Shown here piece after piece: positions 43,710 through 51,903 of a DNA stretch of 64,000 bases. Each line of letters starts with the position of its first letter. Position 1 is the first letter of the stretch. This DNA comes from an uncultured Collinsella sp. (GTDB taxonomy: Bacteria > Actinomycetota > Coriobacteriia > Coriobacteriales > Coriobacteriaceae). The DNA lies in NCBI GenBank assembly GCA_900546115.1, contig URBQ01000006.1, positions 8,508 to 72,507 of the forward strand, in the 5' to 3' direction. The notes beneath the pieces are model-generated. The model saw nothing but the letters and a program-made list of their open reading frames with translations, did not search any database and was not told where the DNA came from. A program made the position numbers and the translations under genes.

Positions 43710-44591
43710 ATGACGGTCTTTATCCAATACCTGGTCAACGGCCTGTCCATGGGCAGCGTCTACGCCATCATCGCGTTGGGCTACACCATGGTCTACGGTA
43801 TCGCCAAGATGCTGAACTTCGCTCACGGCGACGTCATCATGGTCGGTGCCTATGTCTCGTTCTGCGCCACGTCGTATCTCGGCCTCCCGGGCTGGGCATC
43901 TGTAATTCTCTCTTGCGTGGCCTGCACGGTTCTCGGTGTTCTCATTGAGGGTCTGGCCTATAAGCCGCTGCGCCAAGCAGGCCCGCTGGCCGTTTTGATC
44001 ACGGCCATCGGCGTGTCCTACTTCCTGCAGAATGCCGCGCAGCTTCTGTGGGGCGCCACGCCCAAGAACTTCACTTCGCTCGTCACCTTCCCGGTGCCGG
44101 AGTTCTTGGCCAAGTTCAACGTGAGCGCCGTATCGCTCGTCACCATCGTCGCCTGTCTGGTTATCATGGCCGGCCTGATGTTCTTTACAGGTAAGACCAA
44201 GATGGGCAAAGCCATGCGCGCCGTGTCCGAGGACAAGGCCGCCGCTCAGCTCATGGGCATCAACGTCAACCGCACCATCTCGATGACGTTTGCCATCGGC
44301 TCTGCCCTTGCCGCCATCGCCGGTGTGCTGCTGTGCTCCTACTCGCCGGTGCTGCAGCCCACGACGGGTGCCATGCCTGGCATCAAGGCCTTCGACGCCG
44401 CCGTCTTCGGCGGTATCGGCTCCATCCCCGGCGCCTTTGTCGGTGGCATTCTCATCGGCATCATCGAGGCGATGGCGCAGGCCTACATTTCCACGAGCCT
44501 TGCCAACTCCATCGTCTTTGGTGTTCTGATCATCGTCCTGCTCGTCAAGCCTGCCGGCCTCTTGGGCAAGTACGTCCCCGAGAAGGTGTAG
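43710..44591 (+). CDS. livH: branched-chain amino acid ABC transporter permease LivH
   Basis: A 293-residue permease with about eight helices. It begins with FIQYLVNGLSMGSVYAIIAL and has GYTMVYGIAKMLNFAHGDV, the characteristic LivH loop. ATG 43710 is best spaced from GAAAGGGGG; the ATG at 43701 is too close to it and the frame upstream lacks a site. It pairs with LivM to form the membrane channel. Confidence 0.92.
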   Translation: MTVFIQYLVNGLSMGSVYAIIALGYTMVYGIAKMLNFAHGDVIMVGAYVSFCATSYLGLPGWASVILSCVACTVLGVLIEGLAYKPLRQAGPLAVLITAIGVSYFLQNAAQLLWGATPKNFTSLVTFPVPEFLAKFNVSAVSLVTIVACLVIMAGLMFFTGKTKMGKAMRAVSEDKAAAQLMGINVNRTISMTFAIGSALAAIAGVLLCSYSPVLQPTTGAMPGIKAFDAAVFGGIGSIPGAFVGGILIGIIEAMAQAYISTSLANSIVFGVLIIVLLVKPAGLLGKYVPEKV

Positions 44592-44600
44592 GTGAGCGTT

Positions 44601-45680
44601 ATGAAGTTTCTTAAAGACAAGCAGACGCGTCACGACTTTGTTACGTACGCCATGTGCCTTGTGGCGTTCGCCATCGTGTTCTTTATGCAGTCCAACCACA
44701 TGATTCCGCGCATGATCGCCGGTCAGCTGGTTCCCATCACGGCCTATATCGTCATGGCCATCTCCCTTAACCTCGTCGTCGGCATCGCGGGCGACTTGTC
44801 GCTGGGCCACGCGGGCTTTATGAGTGTCGGTGCCTATACGGGAATCGTTACCGCGGTCGCGCTGGAGAGCGCCGTTCCCTCCGATCCGGTGCGCCTTATC
44901 ATCAGTATCGTGGTCGGCGCCATCGCTGCCGCCATCCTGGGCTTCTTGATCGGCATCCCGGTCCTGCGCCTGAGCGGCGACTATCTGGCCATCGTGACCC
45001 TGGCTTTTGGCGAGATCATCAAAGAGATCGTCACCTGCCTCATTGTGGGCGTCGACTCCCGCGGTCTGCATGTGATCTTTAACATCACGGGTAACTCCAC
45101 GATCGACGACCTGCACCTGCTCGAGGACGGCACCGCCATCATCAAGGGCGCGCAGGGCGCATCGGGCGTGTCGACCTATTCGACTTTCCTTGCCGGCGCC
45201 ATCCTGGTCATGGTCGCGCTCGTGATTGTACTCAACCTGGTCCGCAGCCGTACCGGCCGTGCCATTATGGCCGTGCGCGACAACAAGATCGCTGCCGAGT
45301 CCGTGGGTATCTCCGTCACCCAGTACCGCATGATCGCCTTCGTGGTTTCCGCCGCTCTCGCCGGTGCTGCCGGAGCCCTCTTCGGCGGTAACTTCTCGCA
45401 GCTCTCCGCCACCAAGTTCGACTTCAACACGTCCATCCTCATCCTGGTATTCGTGGTCCTGGGCGGTCTGGGCAATATGCGCGGCTCCGTCATCGCGGCG
45501 GCGTTGCTCACGGTGCTTCCCGAGCTGCTCCGTCAGTTCTCGGACTACCGCATGCTCATCTACGCCATCGTGCTGATCCTGGTCATGATCTTTACCAACA
45601 ACCCGCAGCTCAAGGCGTTCTTCGCACGCATTAAGGACCACTTTGCTTCCAAGAAGGAGGTGGCAGCCGATGCCCAGTAA
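44601..45680 (+). CDS. livM: branched-chain amino acid ABC transporter permease LivM
   Basis: A 359-residue permease, the LivH partner, with about nine helices and the family segment AGDLSLGHAGFMSVGAYTG and GDYLAIVTLAFGEI. It starts nine bases after the livH stop at ATG 44601 (GTG 44592 is an alternative). Its 3' end overlaps livG by 11 bases. Confidence 0.92.
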   Translation: MKFLKDKQTRHDFVTYAMCLVAFAIVFFMQSNHMIPRMIAGQLVPITAYIVMAISLNLVVGIAGDLSLGHAGFMSVGAYTGIVTAVALESAVPSDPVRLIISIVVGAIAAAILGFLIGIPVLRLSGDYLAIVTLAFGEIIKEIVTCLIVGVDSRGLHVIFNITGNSTIDDLHLLEDGTAIIKGAQGASGVSTYSTFLAGAILVMVALVIVLNLVRSRTGRAIMAVRDNKIAAESVGISVTQYRMIAFVVSAALAGAAGALFGGNFSQLSATKFDFNTSILILVFVVLGGLGNMRGSVIAAALLTVLPELLRQFSDYRMLIYAIVLILVMIFTNNPQLKAFFARIKDHFASKKEVAADAQ

Positions 45681-46530
45681 ATTTGAGTTCAACAAGGGCA
45701 AGATGGTCCCGTATCCTTCTGGCGCCATCGTTCCCGACCGCGACCTGGGCCAGCGCCCGGCGCTCGAGTGCATCCACTTGGGCATTGAATTTGGCGGCCT
45801 TAAGGCAGTCGACGACTTTAGCCTGACCATCGGTAAGACCGAGATCGCCGGTCTGATCGGTCCCAACGGTGCCGGTAAGACCACGGTCTTCAACCTGCTC
45901 ACCAAGGTGTACCAGCCCACGCACGGTACCATCCTGCTCGACGGTGAGGACACCTCGGGCAAGTCGGTCTATCAGGTCAACCGCATGGGTATTGCCCGTA
46001 CCTTCCAGAACATTCGCCTGTTCAACACCATGACGGTGGAGGACAACGTCAAGGTCGGTCTGCACAACCAGGAGCGCTACTCCGGCTTTGAGGGCGTGCT
46101 GCGCCTGCCGACGTATTGGAAGCACGAGAAGGCCGCCCACGAGCGCGCCATGGAGCTGCTGTCCATTTTTGATATGGAGCACCTGGCAAACGAGCAGGCC
46201 GGCTCGCTGCCTTACGGCGCCCAGCGTCGTCTGGAGATCGTCCGCGCGCTTGCCACCAACCCCAAACTGCTGCTGCTCGACGAGCCTGCCGCCGGCATGA
46301 ACCCGTCCGAGACCGCGGAGCTCATGGAGAACATCGTCAAGATCCGCGACACCTTTGGCATCGCCATTATGCTTATCGAGCATGATATGTCGCTCGTCAT
46401 GAACATCTGCGAGGGCATCTGCGTGCTCAACTTTGGTAAGGTCATCGCCAAGGGCACGGCCGAGGAGATCCAGAACAACGATGCCGTAATTGAGGCATAT
46501 CTGGGCAAGCAGGATAAGGGGGAGAACTAA
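45670..46530 (+). CDS. livG: branched-chain amino acid ABC transporter ATPase LivG
   Basis: A 286-residue ATPase. Walker A is GPNGAGKTTVFN, the signature motif is LPYGAQRRLEI and Walker B is LLLLDEPAAGMNP. An extra ~30-residue lead before the ABC domain is acidic/basic. The start ATG 45670 follows AAGGAGGTGG and lies inside livM. LivG and LivF form the nucleotide-binding pair. Confidence 0.92.
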   Translation: MPSKFEFNKGKMVPYPSGAIVPDRDLGQRPALECIHLGIEFGGLKAVDDFSLTIGKTEIAGLIGPNGAGKTTVFNLLTKVYQPTHGTILLDGEDTSGKSVYQVNRMGIARTFQNIRLFNTMTVEDNVKVGLHNQERYSGFEGVLRLPTYWKHEKAAHERAMELLSIFDMEHLANEQAGSLPYGAQRRLEIVRALATNPKLLLLDEPAAGMNPSETAELMENIVKIRDTFGIAIMLIEHDMSLVMNICEGICVLNFGKVIAKGTAEEIQNNDAVIEAYLGKQDKGEN

Positions 46531-47244
46531 ATGGCAGAGCCGATGCTTTCCGTCTACAACATCAACGTCTGGTACGGCGCTATCCACGCCATCAAGGACA
46601 TCTCCTTTAACGTCAACGAGGGCGAGATCGTGGCCCTGATCGGCGCGAACGGCGCCGGTAAGTCCACGACGCTTAAAACCGTCTCGGGCCTGCTGCGTTC
46701 CAAGACCGGCTCCATCAAGTTTATGGGCGAGGACATTACCCATACGCCTGCCGATAAACTGGTGGGCAAGGGCCTGGCCCAGGTTCCCGAGGGCCGTCGC
46801 GCCTTTTTGCAGATGACGGTCGAGGAGAACCTGGAGATGGGCGCCTACACGCAGCCCAAGTCCACGGTGGCTCCGGGCCTTGAGCGCGTCTACGAGCAGT
46901 TCCCGCGCCTTAAGGAGCGCCGTCGCCAGGTCGCCGGCACCCTTTCGGGCGGCGAACAGCAGATGCTCGTTATGGGGCGCGCCCTTATGAGCAACCCCAA
47001 GCTGCTCATGCTCGATGAGCCTTCCATGGGTCTGGCGCCGATTCTGATTGAGCAGATCTTCCAGATTGTCGAGGACCTGCACAAGGCCGGTACCACGGTG
47101 CTTCTGGTCGAGCAGAACGCCCAGATGGCGCTTTCAATCGCCACGCGCGGCTACGTGCTCGAGACCGGCAAGATCACCATGACCGGCACCGGCCAAGAGC
47201 TCCTGCACGACGACAACGTCCGCAAGGCTTACCTGGGCGGCTAG
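46531..47244 (+). CDS. livF: branched-chain amino acid ABC transporter ATPase LivF
   Basis: A 237-residue ATPase beginning on the base after the livG stop. Walker A is GANGAGKSTTLK, the signature is LSGGEQQMLVMGRALM, and Walker B is LLMLDEPSMGLAP. It completes the importer and is the last gene of the operon. Confidence 0.92.
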   Translation: MAEPMLSVYNINVWYGAIHAIKDISFNVNEGEIVALIGANGAGKSTTLKTVSGLLRSKTGSIKFMGEDITHTPADKLVGKGLAQVPEGRRAFLQMTVEENLEMGAYTQPKSTVAPGLERVYEQFPRLKERRRQVAGTLSGGEQQMLVMGRALMSNPKLLMLDEPSMGLAPILIEQIFQIVEDLHKAGTTVLLVEQNAQMALSIATRGYVLETGKITMTGTGQELLHDDNVRKAYLGG

Positions 47245-47247
47245 GTT

Positions 47248-47275
47248 GTTACGCCGTTCTGCCGAACGGCGTAAC
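47248..47275 (+). terminator. strong hairpin directly after livF
   Basis: GTTACGCCGTTC pairs perfectly with GAACGGCGTAAC over a four-base loop. No T run follows, so it may act with the next terminator or protect the mRNA 3' end. Confidence 0.6.
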
Positions 47276-47288
47276 GGCTCGACGCTGC

Positions 47289-47387
47289 GCGGGCCGCATT
47301 TGGACAATCTGACGTTCAACTTCAAGGGCGCGACCAGAAGGTCAGCGCCCTTTCGTTTCACGTCACCTTGTCTCAAATGCGGCCCGC
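47289..47387. repeat. 99-bp nested inverted repeat
   Basis: GCGGGCCGCATTTG (47289-47302) pairs with CAAATGCGGCCCGC (47374-47387); pairing continues through GACAA/TTGTC. The apex holds the intrinsic terminator at 47324. Confidence 0.65.
47324..47356 (+). terminator. intrinsic terminator inside the nested repeat
   Basis: AAGGGCGC-GACC pairs with GGTC-A-GCGCCCTT, followed by TCGTTT. It probably ends the Liv operon. Confidence 0.7.
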
Positions 47388-47469
47388 TCGCTAACATTTC
47401 CAAAACATCGGCGTTTCCGTTGTCGCTGGCACATGGGGGTGACACTTGGGGACGTTCCTTTTCTGCCGG

Positions 47470-47525
47470 TAGTCATTGGGGGCGTTCTTGAATGACTAGT
47501 CGTTTAAGAACGTCCCCAATGACTA
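47470..47525. repeat. GGGGAC-type inverted repeat near 47.5 kb
   Basis: The arms TAGTCATTGGGGGCGTTCTT and TTAAGAACGTCCCCAATGAC pair over about 22 bp with one or two mismatches. A related TTGGGGACGTTCCTT lies upstream near 47443. The 359-base gap 47245-47603 is filled by these structures and has no gene. Confidence 0.7.
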
Positions 47526-47603
47526 GGTCAAAAGGCTCCGAGCGCGGCGTGCTCATGCCCGTCGTGGTGCGCCCGAAGGGGGGGACGGCTGCTACGAGCT
47601 CGA

Positions 47604-47867
47604 TCATTTGCGAGGAGAAGACGAACCAGTCGTTGCAGATCCAATATGGATCTCGCCGACCTCGGCAAGCTGCTCGATGAGTGGAAGCCCTGTCGGGTCG
47701 TCTATTTCAACACCACCCAGAATGATGGTGTCATCGCGCAGGTCGATCTGCGTGTTGAGCACAGCGAGGTTAAAGCCGGAGGCCACAAATCCGATAGCAG
47801 CCAGGACGAGCCCCGTGGCAACAAGCCCACCCGCTACGGCAAGGTAAGTCCTTTTTACGCTGGACAT
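47604..47867 (-). CDS. small membrane protein in the PadR operon
   Basis: An 87-residue protein with one or two N-terminal membrane helices (YLAVAGGLVATGLVLAAIGFVASG) and a soluble tail with DDTIILGGVEIDD and a Ser-rich end. It follows the DUF1700 gene by 14 bases, so it is the third gene of the PadR operon. No family is recognised; a role as a membrane-stress partner is inference from context. Confidence 0.6.
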   Translation of the reverse strand: MSSVKRTYLAVAGGLVATGLVLAAIGFVASGFNLAVLNTQIDLRDDTIILGGVEIDDPTGLPLIEQLAEVGEIHIGSATTGSSSPRK

Positions 47868-47881
47868 GTTTGCACTCCTTC

Positions 47882-48514
47882 CTATGCCGTGAGCGGCGCC
47901 GCTTCGGCGCCCATGCGGCTCTTATTGCCTCGATCTTTCCAGAAGGGCGAAACGGCTTTCTTCGCCCAAAGGGCAGAGAGGCGCGCGATCTGCTTGGACG
48001 CCGTCCAGGCGCCGGCTCCCGTGAGGAGCGCCACACCGATGGAAGCGAATCCCATTCCCATCGAGGCCAAAACGTACGGAACATGCCCGATAATGATGCC
48101 GTCCACGGCGAACAGGAGCCCTACCAGGCCCGCGCCCCCGAATGCCGCGGCCACGATCCACACGCAGAGCGCAAGAACCCAAATACAGATGTAGACTGCA
48201 GCGGCAACGGCGACGAACGCGAGCAGCAGCGGAATCCATACCGGAGAGCCCACGATGGCGAGCGCCCATAGAAGTGCCGTGCTCTTGCGCTTGGTCCTCG
48301 CGATCGCGCGCGGCACGGCGGGCAGTTCGTTGAGCGTTGCCTCGGCGACCTCACCGGGCGTGCCCATGGCGGCCACAGCCTCGGCCTCCGTCATGCCGTC
48401 CTCCATACGGTCGGCGATGGCCTCCGCGTAGAACTCCTGCGTTTCCTTTACCTGATCTGCCGGCAGGCAGGCCAGAAGCTCGCCCAGCCGGTTCAAGAAC
48501 TCATCGCGCGTCAT
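47882..48514 (-). CDS. DUF1700 (HAAS) membrane protein
   Basis: A 210-residue protein. The N-terminal ~90 residues are a HAAS domain (MTRDEFLNRLGELLACLP, and EAVAAMGTPGEVA), the module normally encoded next to PadR regulators. About four membrane helices follow, and a basic C-terminus. The start overlaps the PadR stop by 14 bases. HAAS domains are thought to signal between sensor proteins and PadR partners. Confidence 0.85.
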   Translation of the reverse strand: MTRDEFLNRLGELLACLPADQVKETQEFYAEAIADRMEDGMTEAEAVAAMGTPGEVAEATLNELPAVPRAIARTKRKSTALLWALAIVGSPVWIPLLLAFVAVAAAVYICIWVLALCVWIVAAAFGGAGLVGLLFAVDGIIIGHVPYVLASMGMGFASIGVALLTGAGAWTASKQIARLSALWAKKAVSPFWKDRGNKSRMGAEAAPLTA

Positions 48515-48821
48515 GGTGCGCCCCCTCCACGTAACGGTAGATCTCCTGCACGGATGGCCATTCGGCGAGGAACTCGGCGATACGCTCGCGCCCGGCGTCC
48601 GTGATGCGGTAGTACCTCCGCAGCCGCCCGTTGTGCTCGGCGGAGCGCGCGGTGATGCAGCCCGCCTTCTCCAGGCGCTTGAGCAACGGATAGAGCGTGG
48701 ATTCCGTGAGCCCCATACTCGCGGGCACGTCCTTCACGATCTGATAGCCGTAGGATTCCTCGCCCGAGACGGCCGCGAGCACGCAGGCCTCGAGGAAGCC
48801 GCGCTTCATCTGTGCCTCCAT
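48501..48821 (-). CDS. PadR family transcriptional regulator
   Basis: A 106-residue winged-helix regulator: KRGFLEACVLAAVSG at the start, SYGYQIVKDVPA, the recognition helix LTESTLYPLLKRLEKAG, and the wing LRRYYRITDAGRER. It is a short PadR-s type. ATG 48821 lies behind a near-perfect AAAGGAGGTG; the upstream 22-codon extension runs through the promoter and is rejected. It probably represses its own operon. Confidence 0.88.
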   Translation of the reverse strand: MEAQMKRGFLEACVLAAVSGEESYGYQIVKDVPASMGLTESTLYPLLKRLEKAGCITARSAEHNGRLRRYYRITDAGRERIAEFLAEWPSVQEIYRYVEGAHHDAR

Positions 48822-48858
48822 CCGCACACCTCCTTTCGTAGTATACTGTGTAACACCT

Positions 48859-48887
48859 ACTATACGACACATAGTATATGATGTCAA
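48859..48887 (-). promoter_or_regulatory. promoter and operator of the PadR operon
   Basis: A near-consensus promoter on the minus strand: TTGACA (48887-48882), 17-base spacer, TATAGT (48864-48859). Copies of TAGTATA or its complement TACTATAC stand at about 48838, 48857 and 48871, covering the -10 and start, consistent with an autoregulatory PadR operator. Confidence 0.75.
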
Positions 48888-48926
48888 CAGTTGTCGTATA
48901 GGGAGTCCGGTCTGTCTGTCCCCTGC

Positions 48927-49000
48927 GGGTACTCATTGGGGACGTACTTAAATGAGTACCCATCGCTCAAGGTGGCACCTGGGGACGTTCCTTATGTGCC
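48927..49000. repeat. two GGGGAC-type hairpins near 49 kb
   Basis: GGGTACTCATT (48927-48937) pairs with AATGAGTACCC (48951-48961) around GGGGACGTACTTA. Next, GGCAC and GTGCC enclose CTGGGGACGTTCCTTAT. A further TTTGGGACACTCC follows. They lie between the PadR promoter and cutC. Confidence 0.7.
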
Positions 49001-49105
49001 GGCACTTTGGGACACTCCTTGTCAAGGTTTTGTTCCATCGTGCGGGTTGCTATTTAACGTGCGACAATGCCGTGTGGAAATCGAAATGTCTCCTGGGGGC
49101 TATCT

Positions 49106-49783
49106 ATGCTGTACGAGTTTTGTGCCGAGAACTTTGAGCGTGTGCCGGCGGCTATCGATGCCGGTGCTAAGCGCATCGAGTTGTGCGACAACCTTGCCGT
49201 CGGTGGTACCACGCCCTCGGCCGGCGTTATCAGCACTACGGTCAGCTATGCTCACGAGCATGACGCGCGAGTGATGTGCATGATTCGCCCGCGTGGCGGT
49301 GACTTTCACTACAACCAGGACGAGCTGCGCATGATGGAGATGGACTTGGGTCTTGCCGTGAGCGCCGGCGTTGACGGCCTGGTCTTTGGCTGCTGCAAGC
49401 CCTGTGCCGGCGGCTGGGCGCTCGACGAGCTCACCCTCGGCGCCCTCGTGATGGCTACGGGCTGCGCGACCGAGGAGTGCAAGCGCGGGGCCATCGATAT
49501 CACCTTCCACATGGCCTTTGACCAGCTCTCGCCCGAGGCTCAGCTGGACGCCATTGACACACTCGCCGACTGCGGCATCACGCGCATCCTGACGCATGGT
49601 GGTGCTGCCGGAACGCCGATCGAGGACAACCTGGAGCACCTGTCGCGTCTTGTCGAGTATGCGGGCGACCGCCTGACCATCCTTCCCGGCGGCGGCATTT
49701 CTACGGCCAACCGCGATACCGTGGCGGCGGCATTGAGCGTCTCCGAGCTCCATGGCACCAAGATCGTGCCGCTGGAGGCGTAA
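49106..49783 (+). CDS. cutC: CutC family protein
   Basis: A 225-residue TIM-barrel protein historically linked to copper homeostasis. It has YEFCAENF, RIELCDNLAVGGTTPS, IRPRGGDFHY and LTHGGAAGTPIED. The enzymatic role is not settled. ATG 49106 follows a GGGGG-containing site; the 13-codon upstream extension is unlikely. The GalT-like gene follows after three bases, so the two form an operon. Confidence 0.88.
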   Translation: MLYEFCAENFERVPAAIDAGAKRIELCDNLAVGGTTPSAGVISTTVSYAHEHDARVMCMIRPRGGDFHYNQDELRMMEMDLGLAVSAGVDGLVFGCCKPCAGGWALDELTLGALVMATGCATEECKRGAIDITFHMAFDQLSPEAQLDAIDTLADCGITRILTHGGAAGTPIEDNLEHLSRLVEYAGDRLTILPGGGISTANRDTVAAALSVSELHGTKIVPLEA

Positions 49784-49786
49784 CCC

Positions 49787-50584
49787 GTGGCGCTGGTATT
49801 TGACGTTCAGCAGGCGAACGGTAAGCCCGACGACAACCGGCGCCCTGGCACCGCGTGTCCCTTTTGCGATACCGAGGAACTTGCCGATATCATCCGGCGC
49901 GATGGTGACTGCATCTGGCTCGAGAATAAGTTCAAGACCCTGCGCGCCACCCGTCAAACCGTGCTGATCGAGTCGGCCGATCACGATGCCGACCTGGTGA
50001 TCTATGAGCCGGATGAACTCCACCATGTGATACGGTTTGCCCTGGGTTGCTGGCAGCAGATGATCGATTCACAGCAGTATCGCAGCGTTCTCATGTACAA
50101 GAACAAGGGTCCGCTCTCGGGCGGTAGTCTCGTTCATCCGCACATGCAGATTGTGGGTTTGGAGCAGGAAGACGGCTACACTTCGCTGACTTCTGCCAAT
50201 TTCGAAGGCATCAATGTCTGGCAACAGGGGAGAATCTCGGTCAATATCTCAACCGAACCGATCATGGGGTTCTTTGAGATCAACGTTTCAGCCCCGCAGG
50301 GAATCGCCGCCAGCGATGACGCACGAGACCAAGCCGAGGCGGATCTCTTTGCCGATGCGATCCAGGTAGCTCTGCGCTATATCCTAAACGAGCACCACGG
50401 TGGTCGCGCAGAGTCGTACAACTTGTTCTTCTATCACCTGGGCGGTCGGACCATTGCCAAGGCGCTGCCGCGTTGGGTGGTTTCGCCCTACTTTGTCGGC
50501 TATCGTTTGGCCCAAGTCAATGCCGAGACGACGCTCGATATCGATGCTGAGCGTCTGCGTGCGCATCTGGAAACGCTCGTATAG
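49787..50584 (+). CDS. GalT-like HIT-superfamily protein (DUF4931-type)
   Basis: A 265-residue protein of the galactose-1-phosphate uridylyltransferase/HIT fold. It has CPFCDTEEL near the N-terminus, LSGGSLVHPHMQIVG (the HPHxQ nucleotide-transfer histidines), and a long C-terminal alpha/beta part. It may transfer nucleotidyl groups, but not necessarily in galactose metabolism: no galK or galE is near. It starts at GTG 49787, three bases after cutC. Confidence 0.7.
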   Translation: MALVFDVQQANGKPDDNRRPGTACPFCDTEELADIIRRDGDCIWLENKFKTLRATRQTVLIESADHDADLVIYEPDELHHVIRFALGCWQQMIDSQQYRSVLMYKNKGPLSGGSLVHPHMQIVGLEQEDGYTSLTSANFEGINVWQQGRISVNISTEPIMGFFEINVSAPQGIAASDDARDQAEADLFADAIQVALRYILNEHHGGRAESYNLFFYHLGGRTIAKALPRWVVSPYFVGYRLAQVNAETTLDIDAERLRAHLETLV

Positions 50585-50614
50585 CAAGACTAACACCCGC
50601 GTAATGCGGACAGC

Positions 50615-51613
50615 CTAGCGCGCCATGGCGTCGCGGCCGGCTTCGACCCGCTTGCGCTGTTTGGTGCGCTCCTCGCAGGTTAGGCACTCAAAGAGATGCC
50701 CGATAATCGAGGCCAGCACCTGCTGAAACAGCGTGCCGCACATGACGGGGAACACGACCTCGCCCGGAAAGTACTGCGTGGCGATGACGGCACCCGAAGA
50801 GATGTTGCGCATGCCGCAGGTAAAGCACATGGTAGTCGTCTCGCTATATGGCAGATGCAGCGCACGTGCGACCAGAAAACCGACGACAAAGCCGCTGATG
50901 GCGAAGACCAAAATAAAGAGGGCGACTTCCAGGCGCACCGCGTTTATGTGCAGCACGTACTCGCTCATAGCGGTGGAGTTGGACGCGATGACGCCCATCA
51001 TCATGAACTTGCAGGCGGGCGAGAGCACGGGAGAGAGTTTCTCGTGGCCCCAGCCGCGCGTGAGTTCATTGATGGCAATACCGAGCACAGCGGGGATGGC
51101 GATCATAAAGGCCATGTTCTGCATCATGCTCGGCACGTCGATCGAGACAGTGGCGCCCAGCAGGAGCTTGAGCGTAAGCGGAATCGTCACAGGTGAGATA
51201 ACCGAGGACGTCAGGATGATGGTGAGCGCGAGCGGGCCGTTGCCGCCGAACATGCTGATCCACATAAAAGCGGTGACGGCCACGGGCACGCTGTATTCGA
51301 GCACAATGCCGCAGACAAGGTTGGGGTTGGAGCCAAAGAAGAGTGACCCCATGGCATACGCCGCGATGGGAATAAGCACCGCCGAGACGAGCAGCGCCAA
51401 GACTAGGTGCAACGGACGGCGGAACACCTCGGTTACCTGGTGAAAGGTGTTGCTGAGCGCACCCTGAAACGTCATAAAGGCAAACAAGGTGGGAACGATG
51501 GGCTTGAGTACGCCAATCTGTTGGGGAAAGAGCACGCCGAGTGCCACGCAAATCGGAACGATGACCTGCATGTGCCCCGCGAGAAACTTGCCCAGTCCAA
51601 CCCATTGCTTCAT
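50615..51613 (-). CDS. bile acid:sodium symporter family (BASS) transporter
   Basis: A 332-residue carrier with about nine to ten helices. It has VIVPICVALGVLFPQ near the N-terminus, EYSVPVAVTAFMWISMFGGNG, and MCFTCGMRNISSGAVIATQYFP near the end. BASS proteins move bile acids or other organic anions with Na+; in gut Actinobacteria the substrate is unknown. The start ATG 51613 is supported by GGGAG. Single gene. Confidence 0.85.
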   Translation of the reverse strand: MKQWVGLGKFLAGHMQVIVPICVALGVLFPQQIGVLKPIVPTLFAFMTFQGALSNTFHQVTEVFRRPLHLVLALLVSAVLIPIAAYAMGSLFFGSNPNLVCGIVLEYSVPVAVTAFMWISMFGGNGPLALTIILTSSVISPVTIPLTLKLLLGATVSIDVPSMMQNMAFMIAIPAVLGIAINELTRGWGHEKLSPVLSPACKFMMMGVIASNSTAMSEYVLHINAVRLEVALFILVFAISGFVVGFLVARALHLPYSETTTMCFTCGMRNISSGAVIATQYFPGEVVFPVMCGTLFQQVLASIIGHLFECLTCEERTKQRKRVEAGRDAMAR

Positions 51614-51775
51614 ATGCGCTTGTGACTCCCTTTGCCCGTGAACCCGTTTTGAATGGATATGCTAGACGCTCGCATGCGTCCGTGCGTCAGAAACGCTCGA
51701 ATATTTCGAGGCTATTACCGGCATCGTTTACCGAAACCGCGGCGTGCTGCGGCGATTTGCGTCTGCTCTGCACGG

Positions 51776-51781
51776 TATAAT
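51776..51781 (+). promoter_or_regulatory. candidate -10 element for the recJ-rel transcript
   Basis: TATAAT stands about 60 bases before the leader ORF at 51838. No good -35 is visible at 17 bases, so this is a moderate call. The spacer from 51614 has no gene. Confidence 0.45.
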
Positions 51782-51837
51782 AAATCCGTTCAACAGATCT
51801 GCCTGCCGAAGCGGGCATACACAGAGGACTCATCGCT

Positions 51838-51903
51838 ATGAACCGTGAGAGGTATCGCGGCGACCTGCCCCTATCGGGGGTGGGCGCCTATGTCATCGCT
51901 TAA
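51838..51903 (+). CDS. 21-codon leader peptide overlapping the recJ start
   Basis: ATG 51838 follows AGAGGAC and encodes MNRERYRGDLPLSGVGAYVIA, ending with TAA 51901-51903, which overlaps the recJ start at 51890. The overlap suggests that translation of the leader controls recJ initiation. No attenuator structure or regulatory codon run is obvious. Confidence 0.45.
   Translation: MNRERYRGDLPLSGVGAYVIA

Noticed and set aside
43686..45962. A 758-codon minus-strand frame opposite livH and livM
   Set aside because: It is the antisense of two clearly coding permease genes, with Asp/Gly/His-rich nonsense composition.
47492..47680. A 62-codon plus-strand frame between the Liv operon and the PadR operon
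   Set aside because: It runs through an inverted repeat and the 3' end of the 87-residue gene and has no ribosome site.
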